64,000 nt of DNA from Triplophysa rosa (Eukaryota; Chordata; Actinopteri; Cypriniformes; Nemacheilidae), in contig NC_079898.1 of assembly GCF_024868665.1 (NCBI RefSeq), forward strand, positions 24,227,191-24,291,190, given 5' to 3'. A program made the position numbers and the translations under genes. Under the pieces are notes generated by a model. It did no database searches, was not told the DNA's origin, and saw nothing but the letters and a program-made list of their open reading frames with translations. This document shows positions 61,513-64,000 of this stretch, piece by piece; the stretch's first letter is position 1, and every line of letters starts with the position of its first letter.

Positions 61513-63763
61513 TTACATAGAAAGCAAATTCACTGGATGTACTAAAGCAAATCAATTTAATGTAACATGCTATTACAATTTCAAGTGAATACAAATAAAA
61601 TGTAACATATAATTTTATAGACGTATAAAAATGGTCATGTAGCTAAACAACAACTTAAACAACATAAAACTGTTAAATTGTACAACTGTATTTCAATTTG
61701 AATCCACTGAGATTGTGATTAAGCATTAACAGTGGTGTTAAACCGCACCGTTAAAGGCAGGAGGCATTTAAGAGCTCTATAAAAACAGACTGATAACCGA
61801 TCGTAAGCATGATCTAACGGAAAACATAAAATACACGCATTCATTTCCTGTTTCCTCGAAATATCCGTGCCGGTTCAGAAGTGAAACACAGGTACTGTAT
61901 GTATACTGTACATATAAAAAATGATTAGCAACAAAACACATAAATAAAAGTTAATGGAAATGACTTAACCTTTAACTGTAAGAGATGCTTTAAACTATAA
62001 TATTTTTCTTATGAAACCTTTTTTCAATTTCATAAGAGAAAACCTTGACCTCCACTGATTGGTGGATATGTATTGAGTAAATGTAATAAAGTAAGGGTGC
62101 TTTTTAACTTGCGAAGTTGAAAAGACCTAAACACAATATGATCTGCAGCTTAATATCTTGTTAAATGAGGACGGGGATTGGATTATCACGGGTCAGAAAG
62201 TGAGCCAATCAGAGCTGACGCATTGCTTGATTTCTCTCATTAATATTACGTGTCTGTTTGTGTGTTCTCATCTGGGTTTTTCCTACTTTTATCCTGCCAA
62301 CAAACTGTGGTCCACCAAGACACAAGGGTTACACAAAGCAAAACATTACCACACAACCTGGTTTTGGGAAATGTACAGAATTCTCTCAAACAAAAACTTT
62401 CCAATAAATGGAAAAGATTCTCAATAAGAACCAGTACCCACTTCTCAACTATATCAACCGGCTTCTTCCAAACGCTGTGAAGATCTCTGTGGAAACTCCT
62501 GAACTATCAGTCTCGCTCGGATTAACCTCAAACCCATTGCCGGTGTAATGCATTCTCTCAGTTGAGTAAAGCTTTTAAATAAAGTAACGCTAGAACGAAA
62601 CCGCATGATCCATCAGGCTTAGCGATGGGCGAGACGCCCCATGCACCGATGCAAAGTCTCAGTTCCCTCTCCGGTTCTTGGGAAAATGAATCTAATTCAA
62701 CTCGGCAAGACCCGGCAGTCGGTCAATCTACACGGCGAGAGTCAACAGGGCAACAGAGAGAAGATGAGAAGAGAGCAAACAAACAGACAGCGAAGAGACG
62801 CGGATGTCCGCTGGACCTGTCAAATCCTGCTGTCCAGCAACGTCTGGGTTGGTCTTTAGCATCGATTGATGGAGGCCAGCTGGGGCCTGGATGAGAAAGA
62901 GATGAGAGGTGTAGATCTACTTACCTCTCCAAGGTGTCAAATACGCTGGATTACTGAGAGAAACGAATGAGAGATGGTACAGATACAAAACGAAGGGCGA
63001 GACTTTAAATAAGAGTTGAAAAATGAACTCATATTGTCAAGAAAAGACGAAGGCGAAGCCAACAGAATATTTAATCAGAGGGCGGGGCTTCGTGTTCTTT
63101 GGATCGGACTGGATCATGAAAAGCCAGGTGGCTAGAGGATGGGTTGAAAATAAGAGGGTTTGGTGATGTCAGTCGAAAACAAAAGCTGATTCAGAGGCTG
63201 AGCAGGTTATTACATTTTGATGAAAGATTAAAAAACAAACATTGCTTTATTTGGAATAACATGCAAGGATGAATCCTTCACAATAAGACCAGGAACGCGA
63301 TTCAGGAAAGCAAACCAGATTCGTTTTGATTTCATATATTGACTTTAATAAGCGTGCTTATTGTGCATGATTCATTAGTGCATGCTTCTCAAAAAATCAT
63401 ATCAAGTCAAAAAATCATAATCTTTCATCAAATCGTCATTTGAATTAATCTCTGAAATCATTTTTCTTTTTTGCTTTTGGATGGCAGCTTTGTTTTTTGA
63501 ATGAGCTCTATATTTACTTCCATCTTAGTTCTATATGAGGTCCATTTTTTGATTTTTCTCAACTCAATAGACCTCCCTTTTGTAGGTCTCCAAGCTCTTC
63601 CAATTTGTACTTTTCTGTCTCCAGCACCTTTTCTCCTCTGTGATGAGCAGTAAAACATCTTTTGGTCTTAGCAGCTGCTGTGCTCAGACTTGGACTCAGC
63701 AGAAACACTGGTCCAGAGAAGAGAGAGACAGAGCACGACTCAGCGCTTCCTCAATCATTCCAA

Positions 63764-63809
63764 CCACACACACGCACACACACACGCACACACACACACA
63801 CACACACGC
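63764..63809. repeat. (CA)n microsatellite
   Basis: A CA run with a few CG interruptions, about 46 bases. Confidence 0.95.
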
Positions 63810-64000
63810 AAAGACATATTACACCTGCCCAACAGGACTAGCTGATATAAACAAAAAAAAAACATCTAGACATTTCTGCCGATATTCCACATGCAATCAC
63901 ATGTATTTATGTATTTGCTCTGTCTAGCTTCAAAGACAATTTATCATGTCAACCAAATAAAACACTGTTGCCACATAAATTATGTTGAGTATGTACAACT

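Larger units (their letters stand above)
57121..64000 (-). other. Intron or upstream sequence of the MDGA-like gene
   Basis: The rest of the MAM domain must be encoded further upstream. I found no further convincing MAM, fibronectin or immunoglobulin exon up to the window end. The interval holds microsatellites, a nested MITE (60944-61512), AT-rich tracts (58550-58900) and possible conserved non-coding DNA. Confidence 0.6.

Noticed and set aside
62625..62894. Polar 89-aa plus-strand frame
   Set aside because: No recognisable domain, overlapping frames of equal length, and it lies in the putative MDGA intron or upstream region.
62925..62953. 29-nt minus-strand micro-exon (CTCTCAG acceptor, GAGAG|GTAAGTAG donor)
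   Set aside because: The donor is strong, but one reading frame alone is open, the peptide NPAYLTPWR matches no MDGA segment I can place, and the intervening MAM exons are missing between it and 57120.
1..64000. CRISPR arrays, prokaryotic operons or an endogenous retrovirus
   Set aside because: No regularly spaced repeats, no Shine-Dalgarno-linked frames, and no long terminal repeats, gag, protease or envelope-type frames were seen. All reverse transcriptase signals are LINE type.

Overview
The window looks like teleost fish chromosomal DNA, most probably from a cyprinid (carp, goldfish or zebrafish relative). This rests on the repeat content: TTAA-flanked palindromic MITEs with the GATAGTTCACCC end, L2-type LINE tails reading GGATAAAAGCGTCTGC, a tRNA-headed SINE and several other fish DNA-transposon ends. 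The base composition is AT-rich, there are no operons, and the only convincing host coding sequence is in short spliced exons. No search could be run, so the species and all family names are by recognition.

Host genes. The clearest gene runs on the minus strand at the right. An exon at 57012-57120 encodes the end of a MAM domain, and an exon at 50064-50155 encodes a GPI-anchor signal and the stop codon. The two join in frame (phase 1) across a 6.9-kb intron and form the 3' end of an MDGA-family gene, best matching MDGA1, a GPI-anchored synaptic adhesion protein. The terminal exon has a tandem CAGCAG acceptor. The rest of the gene lies beyond 64000. Everything above 57120 is intron or upstream sequence. 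The stretch below 50064 holds the 3' UTR and then intergenic DNA. Weaker exon-like pieces without a recognised family lie at 3469-3687 (-), 14383-14508 plus 15365-15460 (+), 35019-35186 (+) and 52362-52496 (-, cysteine-rich, inside the MDGA intron).

Mobile elements dominate from 300 to 46700. There are four LINE relics: a nearly full ORF2 at 9002-12192 (-) broken only by four TAG codons, two L2-like copies at 17551-18790 (-) and 43505-44852 (+), and a fourth type at 25700-26795 (-). A Kolobok-like element at about 5845-7130 carries a frameshifted THAP zinc finger. Many MITEs are present, several nested in one another (24372-24903, 25410-28380, 32463-33385, 60944-61512).

Between the repeats lie stretches of unique, homeobox-motif-rich sequence (for example near 23450, 29600, 36800, 40400 and 60600). 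They look like conserved non-coding regulatory DNA of a gene desert, but this is a visual judgement only. No rRNA, functional tRNA gene, CRISPR array, retrovirus or prokaryotic feature was seen.
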